Both the position numbers and the translations under genes were made by a program. The notes below the pieces were generated by a model. The model made no database searches and was not told the origin of the DNA. It saw nothing but the letters and a program-made list of their open reading frames with translations. From Armillaria gallica (taxonomy: Eukaryota > Basidiomycota > Agaricomycetes > Agaricales > Physalacriaceae): a DNA stretch of 64,000 bases. How positions within the stretch are numbered: position 1 is the stretch's first letter; each line of letters starts with the position of its first letter. The stretch covers positions 434,001 to 498,000 of the forward strand of contig JBANDB010000003.1 of assembly GCA_037576215.1 (NCBI GenBank), given 5' to 3'. Of the stretch, positions 20,732-34,810 are shown piece after piece.

Positions 20732-22656
20732 TCAAATGCCACGTATAAGTATCAGCTCATTTGAAACGTTCGGCCCATGGGGAACAGATAGAAAAACAAG
20801 CTGTCCCTCTCCCGCTCTCGCGTCTGCAACATTTCGATCCCAGTCAGGCTTTCCCTTATACACCGATGCCGAAAACACGTTGAACGTCCTAGGCACAGCA
20901 AGATAGTTGACGACGACTACAAGGGGCAGATTATCGGCCGGATGTGATTGTCTATACTCTTTCTTCAGAGTTTTGATATGATTAGGGTTCCTCTTCATAT
21001 CGCACTTTACAAGGTACGAAAGGAAAGCGCCATCTCGCGGGTTCACGTGCGGCGGATGTCCCTCTATTGAGCGAAAGAACATGAGTACTGTGTTTATCCT
21101 GAAGAAGATAATCTTACTTTTCCGATTCTTCGTTATGTGAGCACAAATCTCTCGATGTCCGTTGTTCCACGCCTCCTTCTGGCATTTTCTAGAGCAGTAA
21201 TATGCATAGTAGCATCCTACGCACTTCTTTAGCGGAGGGAGCGTGGCTTCAGGAGTTACTTGCGGAGGCAAAGGACACTGGAAATTGATCTCAGACGGAC
21301 CAGCTCGAACATGTCATGAAAGTAACGCACCTCCGCGTTCATGCACTCCGCTTTGTCCCTCCAAAGATAATTCTTTCTCATTTCCATACGAGTGCCTACC
21401 GCCTTTTTCAATCTTGCCCACGCTTCCCAGAGCTTCGGCGCGTCCTTCTCAATACCCTTTTCTAGCGAAAATGGGTGCCACTCCACCTCGCGTATGGCCC
21501 TGGTGGCCTGCCGTAGAACAGCCCGAATAACAGAATGGCAGTTGACCTCGTTCAAAAGATGCACCAGCACATCATTGAGCGTGTTACCCGTCGTGCGATC
21601 AGGTGTATGCCCTCCTCCAGCGAGCATAAAGTACGGTTGGCATTTCATGATGGACAAGAGTAGATGGGCCTGAAGAGCCTCTCCTACCCATGTGAATTGA
21701 TCTGCAAACGCCGCGGAGAGATAGGACGCACAAAGCGAGATGATGCCTTTTGACGTCTCAAAGTCGTCCATCGTCATCGAAAGCACGAGCTTTCGAGAGG
21801 ATAGACGCCGTAGCAGTTGACAAGTCCACCTGACACCGTCCGCAGCTAGGAAGGCCCGCTTGACAGGTGGAGAATTGGCGGAAAAATTAAACATGGTCAT
21901 CATGCAGCGTTTGAGCACGTAGTAATCTGGCTCTCGGGAATGTATCTGGAGGATGAGTCGGCCGAGGCAGGGAAAGGCCACGCTGATGGATGTCGTATGG
22001 AGAACTTGAGTGAAATCATCAAGCCAGGGTTCGTTGGTGTCGAAGGTCATATTCTGGATGGCGCGTCCCGTAGCTTGAGCGACGTTGAGATCGTTTGCAG
22101 AGGTGAGGATCCAAACCTCCGTGATGACGCGCATGAAATTAGGAAAGCGTCCCAAAATCTGAACGAATGACGGTATCTCAGAGAGATCGGCAACGAGCCT
22201 CATCATGTTGAACGTGAGCTCATCCTCACCCGAGTCAAACTCGGGCAGCGCATCCGCTTTGTCGAGAAGGTAGAATTTCATGAAGTACATGAACCACGAA
22301 AGGACATTCGGTAGGACCTCAGAGATCTGAGGGATTAGATCAGGTCGCAGCGGAGTTTTGTTTTTGATCTGGAACCCGAGCGCTATGGCTTTGAGGCAAG
22401 ATCTGGCGACGATGATTGATTGATGAGGCTGATTCGGATCCAGCCACGAATTGGGAACACTGGTATTGCGAAGACGATATCGAAAAACCGGGAGAAATTG
22501 AGGAAAGGTGTCTTCGTCGTCCTCGACAATGGAGACGAGACGTTCTAATGCTGGTAACGAGCCATCCTTGGCTATTTTCTAACAAAAGAGCTTCGCGGAT
22601 GAGAGCCTGACAGGTAAAGCTGGAAGAATACCAGCCTTGATGGTTGTGTACGCCAT
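20732..22656 (-). CDS. MYND-finger protein
   Basis: A large helical protein with a C-terminal MYND zinc finger, as found in Agaricomycete-specific families. The main exon is open through the region starting SLPALERLVSIVEDDEDTF and WFMYFMKFYLLDKADALPEF. The finger is built across a 53-base intron: C-M-N-A-E-C, then PPLKKCVGCYYAYYCSRKCQ, KEAW and GHREIC, giving all eight zinc ligands. The downstream tail ends PHGPNVSNELILIRGI. The first exon is uncertain: ATG at 22656 (MAYTTIKAG) is a candidate, but I could not connect it by a normal-sized intron. MYND fingers usually bind proline-rich partners; the partner here is unknown. Two relatives, one intact and one broken, lie at 59-61 kb and 50-51 kb. 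Confidence 0.75.
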
Positions 22657-22939
22657 CCCAACGTTCGGGGACTCGTAGTTTAGTAAAGGCTAGGAGCGAA
22701 AAATCTTCAATGTGGTGTACAGGTAAAAAATATCATCACGTAAGTTACACTCGGCCTTCGGGAAACAAACAGCGGTACCGTGAAATGCAAATGATGGTGA
22801 ACTTTCTGAATGGAAACACGGTCATCAGGCTACTATACTGCAAACTTCGTTGGGTTCTGACGTAGACTTTGGTGCACTCTGTCGTCGTTGTCTCAGAGGG
22901 TGAACCAGAGTCTCAGATCGGCAGGTAAATCGGGTCACT

Positions 22940-23011
22940 GGGCACTTGGCACAGTGGTAGCGCGCACGCTTCGCATGCGTGAGGTCGTGGGTTCAAATCC
23001 CACAGTGTCCA
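22940..23011 (+). tRNA. tRNA-Ala (CGC), no intron
   Basis: 72 bases. The acceptor GGGCACT pairs with AGTGTCC and includes the G3-U70 wobble that alanyl-tRNA synthetase recognises; the discriminator is A. The anticodon arm CACGC-TTCGCAT-GCGTG gives anticodon CGC. The T-arm is GTGGGTTCAAATCCCAC. A paralogue with an intron lies at 28056. A TTTT run about 12 bases downstream can terminate Pol III. Confidence 0.92.
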
Positions 23012-23165
23012 TCCAATGCAGCTTTTGCCATTGTTGAACAGGTAAATAGAGTTTTGTAACTTTTGTTATTGCTCGAGGTCCGGGCCACGCAGCGTTCAAC
23101 AAGGCTATCCAGTGTCCACCACAGTCTGAAGGGTTAGGGTCAGGTCTTATATTCATGCTTCCCTA

Positions 23166-23313
23166 AGGGTGTTGTTTTGATGGATGTATGAAAAAATGAG
23201 TTACGACACACCGGGAATGGATCGGTAACTTACTGTATCGGAACATGCCCCTTGGCAAAAGGGTCGGTAAAAAAACAGTAACTTAGCATCACGGATATTT
23301 CGTGTTCTACCCT
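23166..23313 (-). mobile_element. TIR miniature element, copy 3 (decayed, short)
   Basis: Read on the minus strand from 23313: AGGGTAGAACACGAAATATCC resembles the left end of the full copies. It is followed by an aligned block containing CTAAGTTACTG, ACCGACCC..., AAGGGG and GATACAGTAAGTTACC, the same order as in copies 1 and 2. The right half is missing; AGGGTGTTG at 23166 may be a remnant of the other end. There is no clear target duplication. It lies 73 bases beyond the 3' end of the minus-strand tRNA-Ser with its left end nearest the tRNA. Confidence 0.6.
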
Positions 23314-23386
23314 GAGACAACGGTTTACCGGAGGTTCCAATTTTGGCAAAACAAAATTGATTTTCTTAGCTGACCAATCAGATCAT

Positions 23387-23477
23387 CGACACCAGCAGGA
23401 TTTGAACCTGCGCACTCAGAGAGTAATAGATGAACATGCATTCGAATCTATCGCCGTAACCACTTGGCTATAGTACC
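23387..23477 (-). tRNA. tRNA-Ser (CGA) with 9-base intron
   Basis: Minus-strand class II tRNA, close in sequence to the tRNA-Ser at 8005. The anticodon stem ATAGA/TCTAT encloses 16 bases: TTCGAA, then nine bases TGCATGTTC, then A, so the anticodon is CGA with a 9-base intron after position 37. T-arm GCAGGTTCAAATCCTGC and variable arm are intact. The acceptor GGTACTA/TGGTGTC contains consecutive G-U and U-G pairs, weaker than the GC pairs in the AGA gene, so it may be slightly degenerate. Confidence 0.85.
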
Positions 23478-23902
23478 CTAAGAATTGTTGTCATCCTCTA
23501 AGCTTCCGGTGCAAATAAGTCTAAACAAAGACTCCTCATCCACTCACCCCCAATCACGCAGCCCTGGTTTATAACGTTCGGTCATCATTATGATCGCAAT
23601 AAAGGAGAATCTCTGGACTGACTGGACTGGTTTGTTTGCTACATCAGCCATTTATTTTACTGTTGAAATTTTCACCGGTTCATACGAACGTCGAAAGGAA
23701 CTTCGCTTCTTCGCGTTTCATCTATAGGTTTCATTGCTAGTCCTTCCCACGATGCACCTCTGTAAGCGGAGTAATATCGCAACAAGTGGAACTATGGACC
23801 CTGAGGCTTGATCAGCCGGTCCCCGGAGTTCACATCGAATCATCATTCGTACGCGCCAAGCGGGAAATCAAAGGGCTACTACATGTACTATTTCCATGTT
23901 CT
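23478..23902. other. Intergenic
   Basis: Between tRNA-Ser and the 3' end of the Gfo/Idh gene. No feature seen. Confidence 0.4.
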
Positions 23903-25247
23903 TCATTCCAAATCAGGGACCAACAAACCTAGATCGACCAGCGCACCATCGCTATTCAAGGCGGCCTCTATAAATGCGACATCCTTCAGAGCTCCTACCG
24001 GACTGCCAAATGGCTCGACGCCTTCTTTGCCGTCTGCCGCGTCGAAGAAGCTACCCAACTCAACCTGGACGCCTATCATTCTCTCTTCGACAATTGTCTC
24101 TTTCTTCTCCGTCGTGAGAACGGCCTTCACGAACCCTCCTTCTATAGAAATCGCCGCATATCCTTCTGTCCCTGTAACGACACATACATCTTTCGCCGAG
24201 ACTGGTTTGGACGTTGTTGGAAACGCAAAAGTCATTTCGATGGTGCCGTTGTAATGCTCCGAGGCTTTCGCAATGGCGTGGATGGTGTCATGAGGGGCGA
24301 GATAGTCCTTGTTTAGCGAGGCAAAGCTCGAAAGGTGTGTAATGGGCTGAGGAAGTAGAACCCGCAATACGGCGATCGTATGCTAAAAGGTGGAGTGTTA
24401 GTATCCACCTTCTCGAAGATAGTAAGTTGATATGCTCACAACTCCGCCATCCAACTGATCAACGGGGATATTAGAACTTGCAGAGCCACTGAGGAACAGC
24501 ACGCACCAGAAAGCCTCCTTGATACTACGAGTCAATCGGTGCGTAATTAGGCAGGCAAGCAATGGAAGGAAAGAAGACCGGCGTACCTCAGGCACAGTCC
24601 TCCACGGCGTCTTGTACCATTTGGAGTCCTTGTCCACATAATTCAAAACGCAGGCTTTGAACCCTATGACTTTACCAATCGCTCCACCGCTAATCAGTCT
24701 CCTCACCTCCTGGAACCCCGGTTCCACTTCGTAATTCTCCGCGACCCGCCACACAAATCCCTTCCCCTGAAACTCGGACCGATATTGTTTGATCAGAGCA
24801 ATCCCACTGGCGACGTCAGGGGCAACTGGTTTCTCGCTCAAGACGTGCTTGCCTGCTTTCAGTGCCTTGAGGATTATTGATGGCTGCAGAGGGATGGGAA
24901 GGGCAATAAGAACTGATGATATGTCCTGTCGTGCCAGAATGGCGTCTACGCCTCCACCGTTTTCGCCATCGTGGTAGACATCCGGCGCAGGGATGCTCAA
25001 GGCTTTAACAGCAGCAGTCGAAAGACTCTCCGCGCTCTTGAAAGAGCGTGAGTATACAGCTTTGAGTGGGGGCGCAGCCTTTCCTAGAGCTGCGATGGCC
25101 GGTATGTACGCTACATGCGGGGAAAGGTGAATTATCGGATGTGATATTGTAAGCGATCTCCCAGATCTTGAATTGTATGAACTTACCTTCAGTTGCGAAG
25201 ATACCGGCACCGAGGATCGCAAAGCCTTGTCTCGCAGGTTGGGTCAT
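23903..25247 (-). CDS. Gfo/Idh/MocA family NAD(P)-dependent oxidoreductase
   Basis: The start MTQPARQGFAILGAGIFATE carries the Rossmann G-x-G-x-x-A/G motif, interrupted by an intron before AYIPAIAAL. The family signature LKAGKHVLSEKPVA, with the catalytic-region EKP, is in the next exon, followed by VAENYEVEPGFQEVRRL, the short exon YQGGFL, LDGGV and then HTIAVLRVLLP with the conserved D-G-G-x-H. The C-terminal domain ends VDLGLLVPDLE. About 380 residues, normal for the family. Such enzymes act on sugars, inositols or dihydrodiols using NAD(P); the substrate is not evident. It diverges from the beta-glucosidase gene with about 410 bases between starts, compatible with a shared promoter region. 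Confidence 0.88.
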
Positions 25248-25614
25248 CGTTGAGAGGCCAATCTCTGAATGCGGGTTCTTGTAAGCCTGGTGCTTGAGAA
25301 AATCTGGAGCAAAGCTGGACAGAGCTGGAGAACCCAATCACGTGCTCGCCGACAATTCTCCGTTAGATTAACACGCCCCCTGCATCCTCTTTCTTCATCT
25401 GGTTGGTACCAAGAAGACGAGATGGAAAAGAAGCGTACCAGGGCTGAATCTCAATAAATCTGTATGCGAGCCAACGGTCTTTCCCCGAGCATCCGGCAAA
25501 TCTCCTATGCCTTTTCGCAGCGCAATCGCAGCGTCATATTCTCCTACGGAGTATTCTCGGAGAGCGTGTCAATACTCTTTCTCTGATATCGGTAATTGAT
25601 GTAGGTGGACATGA

Positions 25615-25620
25615 TATAAA
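25615..25620 (+). promoter_or_regulatory. TATA box of beta-glucosidase gene
   Basis: TATAAA 39 bases before the start codon at 25659. Confidence 0.55.
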
Positions 25621-25658
25621 GGACAGCGCCATCGCGTTTTGAAAATGGTCCTCTCACA

Positions 25659-27895
<2,237 letters not shown>

Positions 27896-28055
27896 AGTGC
27901 TTTGTCGTCTCCTTTCTTGTGACTCGCAGATGTACTCTTATATTTACCCTTGAATTTTGATACCGTCATTGCTCAATCTGGAACGCTTAATGAGTTATTT
28001 TTCAGATTGTAGAGGTCGATAGAATCCTACATTATGACTACGACTTCATCATAAT

Positions 28056-28135
28056 GGGCACTTGGCACAGTTGGTAGCGCGCACGCTTCGCATAAGGATT
28101 GCGTGAGGTCGTGGGTTCAACTCCCACAGTGTCCA
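28056..28135 (+). tRNA. tRNA-Ala (CGC) with 7-base intron
   Basis: Nearly identical to the tRNA at 22940, with one extra D-loop T and a 7-base intron: CACGC-TTCGCA-[TAAGGAT]-T-GCGTG. Acceptor (including G3-U70) and T-arm are intact. A run of six T about 25 bases downstream should stop Pol III. An inverted-repeat element begins 61 bases downstream. Confidence 0.92.
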
Positions 28136-28196
28136 TGTTGGTGTTTATGGTATTTGTACTTTTTTCTGATATTTGGAACAAATGTCATAGTATACT

Positions 28197-28616
28197 AGGG
28201 TTGCGCACGAAACCTCCAGGGGGTGTAAGTAACCGTTTGTTACTGACCCCTCCCCAGGGGGTGGTTTTGCTACGGTAAGTTACTGTAACTTACCTTATCA
28301 CGTGCATTTTCACATGACTGACGCGCCGCAATTGCCGAATTTTTTCAAAACCTTTCCCTTTGTGTCTTTATACATTTTCTTGCTGTAATGAGGATTAATT
28401 CAGCTGTAAAGACCACTCATCTGTAAATATACAATACAACTTGAAACATGCATATAATAGTACTGAATTCTTCTGCCCAAATACCTGTCACATGACAGGT
28501 AAGTTACCTCAACGAAAACCCCTCCGGCGAAGGGGTGTAAGTTACCAGTAACTTACCGGTAACTTACCGGGAATAAACCTAGGTGTATCAAAACCTAGGG
28601 TTTCGTGCGCAACCCT
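28197..28616 (+). mobile_element. TIR miniature element, copy 2 (420 bp)
   Basis: Ends AGGGTTGCGCACGAAACC and its perfect inverse. It is flanked by an exact 10-base direct repeat ATAGTATACT at 28187-28196 and 28617-28626, the expected size for Mutator-like (MULE) target duplications. It contains six exact GTAACTTAC/GTAAGTTAC words, two C/G hairpins and CACGTG/CACATGA boxes. No coding frame. Internal sequence aligns along its whole length with copy 1 (8155-8537), with many substitutions and small indels. Confidence 0.9.
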
Positions 28617-28841
28617 ATAGTATACTGCTTACTACTGAGCAGTGAGTAGTATATCCTGACTAGATCATCGAAGGTTCAAGAATCACGATCTTCAAATAAG
28701 CTCTCTAACGAGTACTTTCAAGTTTCTACTACTAGGGCAGAAGGGCGGCGATGGTCACGTGTATGTGTTCATGACGCGGTATCTAAAATTAGACTTGTAA
28801 CTTATCACTGACGCTGTTTGAACTTTTGCCCATTCGTAGTC

Positions 28842-31109
28842 ATGCGCCGACTGGAACAACTGTCTGCGTTCGCTATACAGTTTTTGTCATCATTTCAAGT
28901 TCATTCAGCTCCTGAAGTGCAGCTTTCCGTCTCTACAATCATTGGTAAAGAAATTGGTTTTGATGGAACTCATCAAGAGTTCTTTGGGGGTGCGTCCTAT
29001 TCGCAAAGAGTTTCTACCAAAAGAAGTACTAATCAACATCGCCTCAATGATATCAGGTATACCATACGCAGAGCCACCAGTCGGCCCCTTGCGACTGAAA
29101 GCTCCGGTAGCAAAGTCAGACATCAATGGTGTTTTTGACGCAAGTGAATATGGATACTCATGCATACAACCTGTGAGTGGCAGGCCGTCCAGAGTGCAAC
29201 CGGGGCTACTGGTTTACATGACTTGCTCCAGGGTATCGCGGAGCACACGGTGTCTGAAGATTGCTTGACTGTTAACGTTCTTCGTCCTGCAGCCCTTACC
29301 GAGAATGCTTCTCTGCCTGTGATGTTCTGGTACCTAGAACTCTTTGTCGTTTGGTATCCTCCTAACTACGTAGTTTGGTAAAGGACGTATGGTGGTGGAT
29401 TCAGCACGGGCACGTCATCCTTCTACAATGGGAGTGCCATTGTCACCAGAAGTATCGCCAGGGTATGACGGTCCTGTACATGAAACATCATTGTCATCGC
29501 TGACACAGTCCACAATTCTAGGGCACGCCTATCATCTATGTAAACTTCAACTACCGTCTTGGTCCTCTGGGGTTCCCGCAAGGTAGCGAGGCTGCTTCAA
29601 GAAGATACTTGAATCTTGGGATCAAGGACCAGATGATGGCGCTTGAATGGGTCAACAAAAATATTGCGCGTTTTGGCGGAAACAACGAAAGGGTAAAACC
29701 AGCAGTCTCTTAGGCTATGGTATCTAATAGAGGTTGATTTCTAGGTAACCGTATTTGGGCAGAGCGCGGGAGGAGTTATGACGTCCGTCCTTCTCTTACA
29801 ACCACATATCTCGAATCTGGCAGTCGGCGCGGTATGAAGCCGCTTCAACTGTGGCTGAACTTTTCATGACTAAAGATACGTTAGATTATTCAATCAGGAG
29901 CAGCGGCCGCTCTCCCCTTCTTTGCTCCAGAGCGTAACGAAAACGCCTGGAATACCTTCGTCTCTTCTGTTCCTGGGTGCAGATCCTGGGTCGACACCTC
30001 GTTCTCGATGAATTGCCTACGCAAGGCTAATACGTCGGCCATTTTGGAAGGCTTCCGTGAAGTATACAAGGATCGTCGAGCACAAGAGGAGTTCTGGTTT
30101 TCTCCAAACGTCGACGGTGAGGGGGGGCTGGTGCCCGATCTCCCCAGCCGGCTTTCCACCGATATCCAGCTTCCTTTCATTGCTGGCACTAATCTAGATG
30201 AAGGCGGGTACTATGCAAACCTCACAAAGAATAGACGAGTAATAGCCTATTTTAGGAACTGAATTCGTTCCATCCCGTCATGATCTTTCCGAGGATGAGA
30301 TCAGAGATACTGTCGATAAGACTTACGGGCCGCCTACGATACCGTCCGTCGTTATGGATGACCTGATGATGCTGTATCCTGATGACCCTTTCCTGGGATC
30401 ACCGTATGGGACTGGGAAAGAGACTTTCGGCCTTTCTTCAGGCTACAAACGGATGGCCGCCATTAGTACGATTTTCCCTTCGGTGCATTGCCCCCTGATC
30501 TAATCACTATTTTAGATGGTGACTTGATGTTTGATAGTCAACGGCGTATGATCATGGAGCATGCGGCAAACAACAGCGTTAAGTCATTCGGATATCTTTT
30601 TTCTTGTAGTTTGCCTATCTTTCCGCCTCAGGCTGGAGGTTAGTAGCCTGCATTTCTTAGCATGTTCAATTTGGCGCTGATCAGCCTTCTCAGTGCCGCA
30701 TGCATCAGAACTTCCTTTCATATTCGGCGGGTTAGGTATTTGGGAGGATCATATGAAAGAAGCTTCGGCCGCTGATTGGACACTGAGCGAAAGGATGCTT
30801 GATTACTGGATCTCATTTGCGACGTCTTTAGATCCCAATGATGGGCTGGGTCATGCTCGTTCGTGCTATTCCTGTCTCTGTCTTGCATTACTCATCTGTG
30901 CGATGTCCCGCCTAGGTCCAATGTGGCCACAGTATACCCCGGCTAGCGAGGTACACCTGACTCGCGATTAAATATCATGCGAGCTGACCGATCTCCCTGA
31001 TTAGGTTTTATTGCAGTTCAAGTGCGACAACACAACCGTTGTTGCAGATGACTATCGGCGGGAACAGATCAGATTTCTTAATTCTAAGGCTGATGTGTTC
31101 CACCACTGA
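28842..31109 (+). CDS. Type-B carboxylesterase/lipase
   Basis: Serine esterase of the carboxylesterase type-B family. The N-terminal hydrophobic stretch (LSAFAIQFLSSFQVHSAP) is a likely signal peptide, so the product is probably secreted. Conserved blocks in order: GIPYAEPPVGPLRL, SEDCLTVNVLRP, YGGGF (oxyanion hole), YRLGPLGF, NIARFGGNNERVTVFGQSAGG with the nucleophile Ser, a glutamate in AGTNLDEG, and the catalytic histidine in VPHASELPFIFGG. It ends VFHH at TGA 31107-31109. About 11 short introns, each restoring frame. Length about 530 residues, normal. It could act on lipids, feruloyl or other plant esters. Confidence 0.9.
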
Positions 31110-31389
31110 TTTCTATGTCATACGAAGCGTCCATTTCTGACAGAAGTAAGTTGTGTCAAGATCAATTATGGTATTGTGGTAAGTAGTAGTCCAAGTTTTG
31201 AGATTAATGGTTACATGTCAAAGGTACAACAAGGGTGGAGTCCATGGCCAGATCGTATTAATTTGGCGAGTGGGTGACATAAATTAGAGCTCATTAAATA
31301 TGAATAACGTGAATGCGTTAGTAAAGTGAGAGCTATGCTTTGTGGAAGGGAGTGGTAGAATTTCAACCGAATCACCGCAAAGTATCATA
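31110..31389. other. Short convergent spacer
   Basis: Between the 3' ends of the esterase (plus) and laccase (minus) genes; no feature seen. Confidence 0.4.
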
Positions 31390-33580
31390 TTACTGTTGTT
31401 CTGCAAAAACGCTGTTGTAGATGGGACACAATTCATTCCAAGCTAGAGGGTCGAGGAGTCAGTCGAGGAGTCAGACGAATCTAAGTTTGACTGTAGCTCA
31501 CCAGATACGGGGTGGATCGTCTTGTTAACGTCCTTTATCCCTTCGGCCATAACGACGGCGAGGCCGCTATACTAATGTCAGTAAAATTATGGATTAGCTA
31601 GACAGAACACTTACGCGTCGAGGTGAAAGTCGATATGACTGGCGTTTGAGTTACTTTCAATGTGCATTCAAACAATACACGGATATACACGTACCAGTGT
31701 AAGAACCAAGGTCCGGTATTGTCTGTCTTGAATCGGATTGTGGTGGTCCCACCTTGGACTACACCGGTTACATCTCGACGGACCTACAAGATGGCGGACA
31801 TATTCATCAGTACCGGAGATCAATCAGCAAGCTCATCGTACGAACTGGATCAACGAAATTGTATACATCGCTGTTGGCGCTCTTCACCACATCAAAATTA
31901 TGCTGAAACGTTTGTTAACACAGGTCAACAAATGACTAAGGGAACGTGCTTACTCCGTGAAGATGGAAGGGGTGCTGCATGAGAATGAGCACGCGGAGGT
32001 AAACTACACAGGAGAGGTACTCACCGGATCTCCCAGTGCACCGTTCCCAAAGAAATTGATTTCGATTACCTTTCCCAGCGGCAACCCAAAAACGCTTCCC
32101 TGGGGGAGCAGATCCTGCGCGCGCTGAGTGCCGCTCAGAATTTGGAGCAGCACAGGAATGCTCGGAGGAATGAACCGCGTGCCGTTCATGAAGAAGTACC
32201 CACCCTCAAATCCGAGGGTGAAGTTAAGCACAACATCCGCGCCCAGAGGAACGGGTAATCCAGGCGCGCCAGGAGATTCTAGTGGGTGCAGATCGACTTC
32301 GCGAAGGGGGATGCAGTCCTGTTGTTTGCTAGTCGTGGGCTCCGCGTCTGGAGCGCCTTCATAACGAAGAATGGCCGAATTAATACCGCCTTGGAATCCT
32401 TGGGGTCCAGCTTCGTTGGGTAAGGAACGGATCCAATAGTTGTCTACCGGCTGTTTTGTCTCCAAGATGACAGAATACCTCTGGCCGGCCAGTATCTGAA
32501 TTGAGTTTACTGTCAGCGGCTGTGTATTGACTCCGTCAACCTCGATGATAGTGAGGTTATGTCCGTCGACTGAAAAGGTAAAGTTGGGGTCACAAGAGAT
32601 GGAGAGGACTCGGAATCGGTAGCGCTTGTTAGGAGTGACGGTGATGACGGCGAGGGGAGAAGTGGGCTGTGAAGATAGCTTGTTAGTTCGGAAAATTCAA
32701 AGATAGGCAGCTGCACTGACATTCTCAAAGAATCGACCCATTCCATTGATCAAGGTAGAATTCGCTAAGGGGGGAAGTAAAGTGTCGGCTACCTGCCTAG
32801 CGGTGTTATGGTACCTGAACGGGCCTGAGTAAAGAGCCGTATGAGAATGACATGGGAAACTTACCAGTCTGCCAGAGTAATTATAGTTGTCTCTGAAACT
32901 GTGTCAATACTAAAATTATCGTCGGAGGACAATGAACTTACCGTCATCCACATCGTATAAAGCACGGTGTGGATCATTTACGCCATTTGGACCGTCATAC
33001 ACAACCAACGGGCCCCTGAGGCCTTCACAGTACTGCACTCCGATATGGGAATGATACCAGAACGTTCCAGCTTGCTGCGGGACGCTGAAGTCGTATTTGA
33101 ATGAATGGCCGGGTGAGATGGGACATTGCGTCACGGCACTAGTGCCGTCCTCGTAGTTCGTTCCATGCTGGAATATTCCGTGCCAGTGCTGCAACGAATG
33201 AGATAAATATACTCTCGATAACGTTAGTGCTTACGATGCTGGTGTAGACATTCATTGTTATATTGGTCAAATCGTTGATTACATTGATATGAAACTGATC
33301 TCCCTGCCGAAGACGTCAAAGCCTATTCCGATGGATCAGGAGAACCCTACCTTGTTCCCGCTGATCAGGGGACCTGGAAATACCCCACCGGCAAGTACAG
33401 TTCTGGAACGAGCTTGAATGAGAACGATCAACGAAAGAAGCGAGTGTTTTCTCACGAGCGCGTGACACCGTCGGGTGCAATGTCTTTGTTAACGACATGA
33501 AGGTCGCCAGAGGATCCAAAGACTTCAAGTGACCAAACTGAGTGGAACGACAGAACGAGGCCCAAGAGAAAAATGTGCAT
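31390..33580 (-). CDS. Laccase (multicopper oxidase), intact
   Basis: Secreted phenol-oxidising enzyme that reduces oxygen to water. The start [17 protein letters not shown] is a signal peptide. All four copper motifs are present: [38 protein letters not shown] and, after splicing, [10 protein letters not shown]. Between them are [27 protein letters not shown] and [12 protein letters not shown]. The C-terminus ends [12 protein letters not shown] at TAA 31390-31392. The many introns are short, with several micro-exons. In the fourth motif the residue after HLDA leads into GLAVVMAEG, so position 10 after the Cys is probably Leu/Ala class; redox potential cannot be told. A paralogue lies 5.6 kb away on the same strand but is broken. 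Confidence 0.93.
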
Positions 33581-33665
33581 TAGTAACGAGAAAGAGAAGG
33601 GAAGGCAAATGGAAAGGAAAGTGGGTCGTGAGGTGGGTGTTTGAAAGGTGTAACCTGGCATGCAT

Positions 33666-33671
33666 TTTATA
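33666..33671 (-). promoter_or_regulatory. TATA box of laccase gene
   Basis: TATAAA on the minus strand, 86 bases before the start codon, inside the word CAGAGTATAAA that also precedes the second laccase. Confidence 0.55.
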
Positions 33672-34810
33672 CTCTGGCGCGCTCCCTTGCTTAGTGTTTG
33701 GAATAGCGCGATGCTTGCGGAGGCTAAAAACAACCGTTAAACATGTCTTCATGCATCTAGTAGTGCCTTTGAGAAGCAGAAGGCACAGGATGGATAAGGC
33801 TATTGATGCGGTAGAGGGTCTGCATTCAGTTCGTGCCGGTTTCTGGGTTTTTGAGCGGGAAAGTACGGGTACCACATATGATGCGTTGATGCGCTGGCAC
33901 AGATGTGTAACAGCGTTACGGAACGGACAGAATGAAACATTATAACCTGTAAACAAACGCACTGGATATGATAAAGACAGCTTTCTGAGCGAGGATGCAC
34001 AAGCCGCTCTACCCGGGTAATGAAAGAGTCGCTCATAGCGTTCTGTCCCAAGATGGCACGTTTGGTGCCGATAACGAGGCACGGCAACTGGTGCAATGAG
34101 TCAGGCAGAGCGGTTGTGATGGTGGTGCTGGTAGCGCGCTGTCGGACAGATGTTCCCGTATGCCAAAAGAGATATTATTATCGTCCTCGCGTAATAATCG
34201 GAATACCTGCTATTCATTGATGTCACCGGAAGACTGACTAATAAACGTATGGTCAGAATATTCGATGCAGAGGATTGAATGTAAGCGATAGAAGCACTTT
34301 GGACATGATGCCACTCAAGTGGTGCCTGTGGCTGAGTGGGAGAGATCGAACATTGTGCCTAACAAGATTTGAACACTTTCGTCTGAGCTCCTACGACCGC
34401 TTAGGCCCACGCGCCGCGTTGCAGCGGGATGACGACAAGGTTCACACAGCGTCGGTAACAAAATGTGCGGTATATTCAGTCATATGTATCTAAATACGTT
34501 GAGGTCAGACCGTGGATCATCGACATCTAGAAGCACAACCCAATTATAACGTACTATTGTTTCAGATGTATGAATAGAACACTTGAAACGCAAAAGTCGC
34601 GTCTCAGTGGCACGGTCTAGTCAGCATGTAAAAGAATTTGTGCCTAGCATTGAGGTATAGATGGTAGTCAGCTAGGAAGCGTTGAGAACTAGACACGCTA
34701 TGTCTGTAAAAAGAGAGAAAAACGCGGAGTGAACAAAAATCGTCCTGGCAACACAGCTGGTGATTCGGATAGTCCTCCATGCCGGAAAGGCTGTGCCGAT
34801 CTTCATGCGT
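33672..34810. other. Intergenic, laccase 5' region
   Basis: Long antisense-to-each-other frames at 33525-34082 are not supported by motifs. A segment around 34320-34420 has scattered tRNA-box-like words but no foldable tRNA. Confidence 0.4.

Noticed and set aside
23029..23102. TTGTTGAAC...GTTCAACAA inverted pair and a second GTGTCCA after tRNA-Ala
   Set aside because: Arms are only nine bases with no flanking duplication; probably chance or a small tRNA-end duplication.
22935..23156. 73-residue minus-strand frame overlapping tRNA-Ala
   Set aside because: Its VGFEPTTSRM-like stretch is the familiar false translation of a tRNA gene's antisense strand.
33525..34082. 185-residue minus-strand frame over the laccase promoter
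   Set aside because: It overlaps the TATA box and start of the laccase, has low-complexity content and no family match.
34320..34420. Possible tRNA (TGGCTGAGTGG and GATCGAAC words)
   Set aside because: Neither strand folds into acceptor, anticodon and T arms with pairing stems.
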